NCBI GenBank assembly: GCA_937901055.1 | Contig: CALCGO010000011.1 | Location: 1 to 6,513 of the forward strand | From: an uncultured Rhodobacterales bacterium | GTDB taxonomy: Bacteria > Pseudomonadota > Alphaproteobacteria > Rhodobacterales > Rhodobacteraceae | Length of the DNA stretch: 6,513 nucleotides | Direction of reading: 5' to 3' | Shown here: piece after piece, positions 6,108-6,513 of the stretch | How positions within the stretch are numbered: position 1 is the stretch's first letter | Layout: every line of letters begins with the position of its first letter | Made by a program: the position numbers and the translations under genes | Notes under the pieces: model-generated | Seen by the model: the letters and a program-made list of their open reading frames with translations, nothing else | What the model was told of the DNA's origin: nothing | Database searches by the model: none

Positions 6108-6513
6108 ATGATTCGTAGACGCAGTTTTCTAGCAATGACCGCTGCCCTTTCGGCCCTATCAGTCGCAAGCCAGATCAAAGCCGAAGTCAAAGTCGGCGAC
6201 GATGGGCTTCACAAGCAGGACTTCTTCCTCGACAGTTTTTTGGAAATGGGTGCAGACTTGGAGGAGGCCGCCGCTGATGGCAAAGGCCTAGTAATACTGT
6301 TTGAACAACGCGGCTGCCCCTACTGTCGCGAACTACATGGTGTTAATTTCGAACGCCCTGAGATTGTCGAATACATTACCGAAAACTTCCTAACCGTGCA
6401 GCTAAACATGTGGGGCGATCGCGAAGTCGTTGATTTCGACGGTGAAACTTTATCAGAAAAAAATCTGGCTGCTAAGTGGTATGTAAACTTCACCCCTACG
6501 ATAATAATTATCC
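6108..6513 (+). CDS. Exported SoxW-like thioredoxin (N-terminal part, cut by window edge)
   Basis: The plus strand reads open from ATG 6108 to the right edge, 135 codons. The protein begins MIRRRSFLAMTAALSALSV, a signal peptide with RRSFLA resembling the twin-arginine pattern, with likely cleavage near ASQIKAE (20-26). A thioredoxin fold follows: LVILFEQRGCPYCRELH (61-77) with active-site Cys70 and Cys73 in CPYC, then FLTVQLNMWGD (94-104), and FTPTI (128-132) carrying the cis-proline Pro130 that packs against the active site. The FEQxGCPYC form and the insertion before WYVNFTPT resemble SoxW-type periplasmic thioredoxins, which are thought to supply or shuttle reductant outside the cytoplasm. 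A general DsbD/CcdA-dependent thioredoxin is an alternative. No sox genes are visible, so a sulfur-oxidation role cannot be claimed. It is divergent from the dcw operon and not part of it. The C terminus lies outside the window. Confidence 0.88.
   Translation, partial: MIRRRSFLAMTAALSALSVASQIKAEVKVGDDGLHKQDFFLDSFLEMGADLEEAAADGKGLVILFEQRGCPYCRELHGVNFERPEIVEYITENFLTVQLNMWGDREVVDFDGETLSEKNLAAKWYVNFTPTIIII

Overview
The window looks like chromosomal DNA from an alphaproteobacterium, most likely Rhodobacteraceae (Roseobacter-type). This is inferred from gene order and from the protein style: the FtsL motif EWAYLNRPDRL, the MraZ start ARRFRG...HKVDAKGRVSIPASFRRVLE, and the FtsI motif RANIVDRNG. The genes have moderate GC. 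There is no sign of mobile DNA, tRNA, rRNA or CRISPR.

Positions 1-5600 hold the promoter-proximal part of the division/cell-wall (dcw) cluster, all on the minus strand. In transcription order it reads mraZ, rsmH (mraW), ftsL, ftsI, murE and murF, with murF cut by the left edge. The genes are packed tightly: 3 nt between mraZ and rsmH, a short overlap rsmH/ftsL, TGATG overlaps ftsL/ftsI and murE/murF, and 19 nt between ftsI and murE. This points to one co-transcribed, translationally coupled operon. Its products link a transcriptional regulator and a 16S rRNA methyltransferase to septal peptidoglycan: FtsL and FtsI act in the divisome, while MurE and MurF build the UDP-MurNAc-pentapeptide precursor in the cytoplasm.

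Positions 5602-6107 are a roughly 500-bp divergent intergenic region, clearly AT-richer than the genes between about 5800 and 6020. It holds signals pointing towards mraZ control: a 12-bp stem-loop just ahead of mraZ, six TGG(G/A) motifs spaced 10-11 bp apart on the plus strand, and a TGGGA-N5-TGGGA pair on the mraZ strand next to a possible -35/-10. Direct repeats of TGGGN with 5-nt spacers are the known E. coli MraZ binding pattern, so autoregulation is a reasonable inference.

Positions 6108-6513 hold the start of a divergent plus-strand gene for an exported, SoxW-like thioredoxin with a CPYC active site, cut by the right edge.

The oddest point is the mraZ start. Family-type protein sequence extends 12 codons upstream of the only usable start codon (GTG at 5565). 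The place where ATG is expected, after a good Shine-Dalgarno, reads GAG. That is what loss of one T from ACGATGGCTAGA would produce. I found no wholly new system here; the rest is a conserved housekeeping locus.
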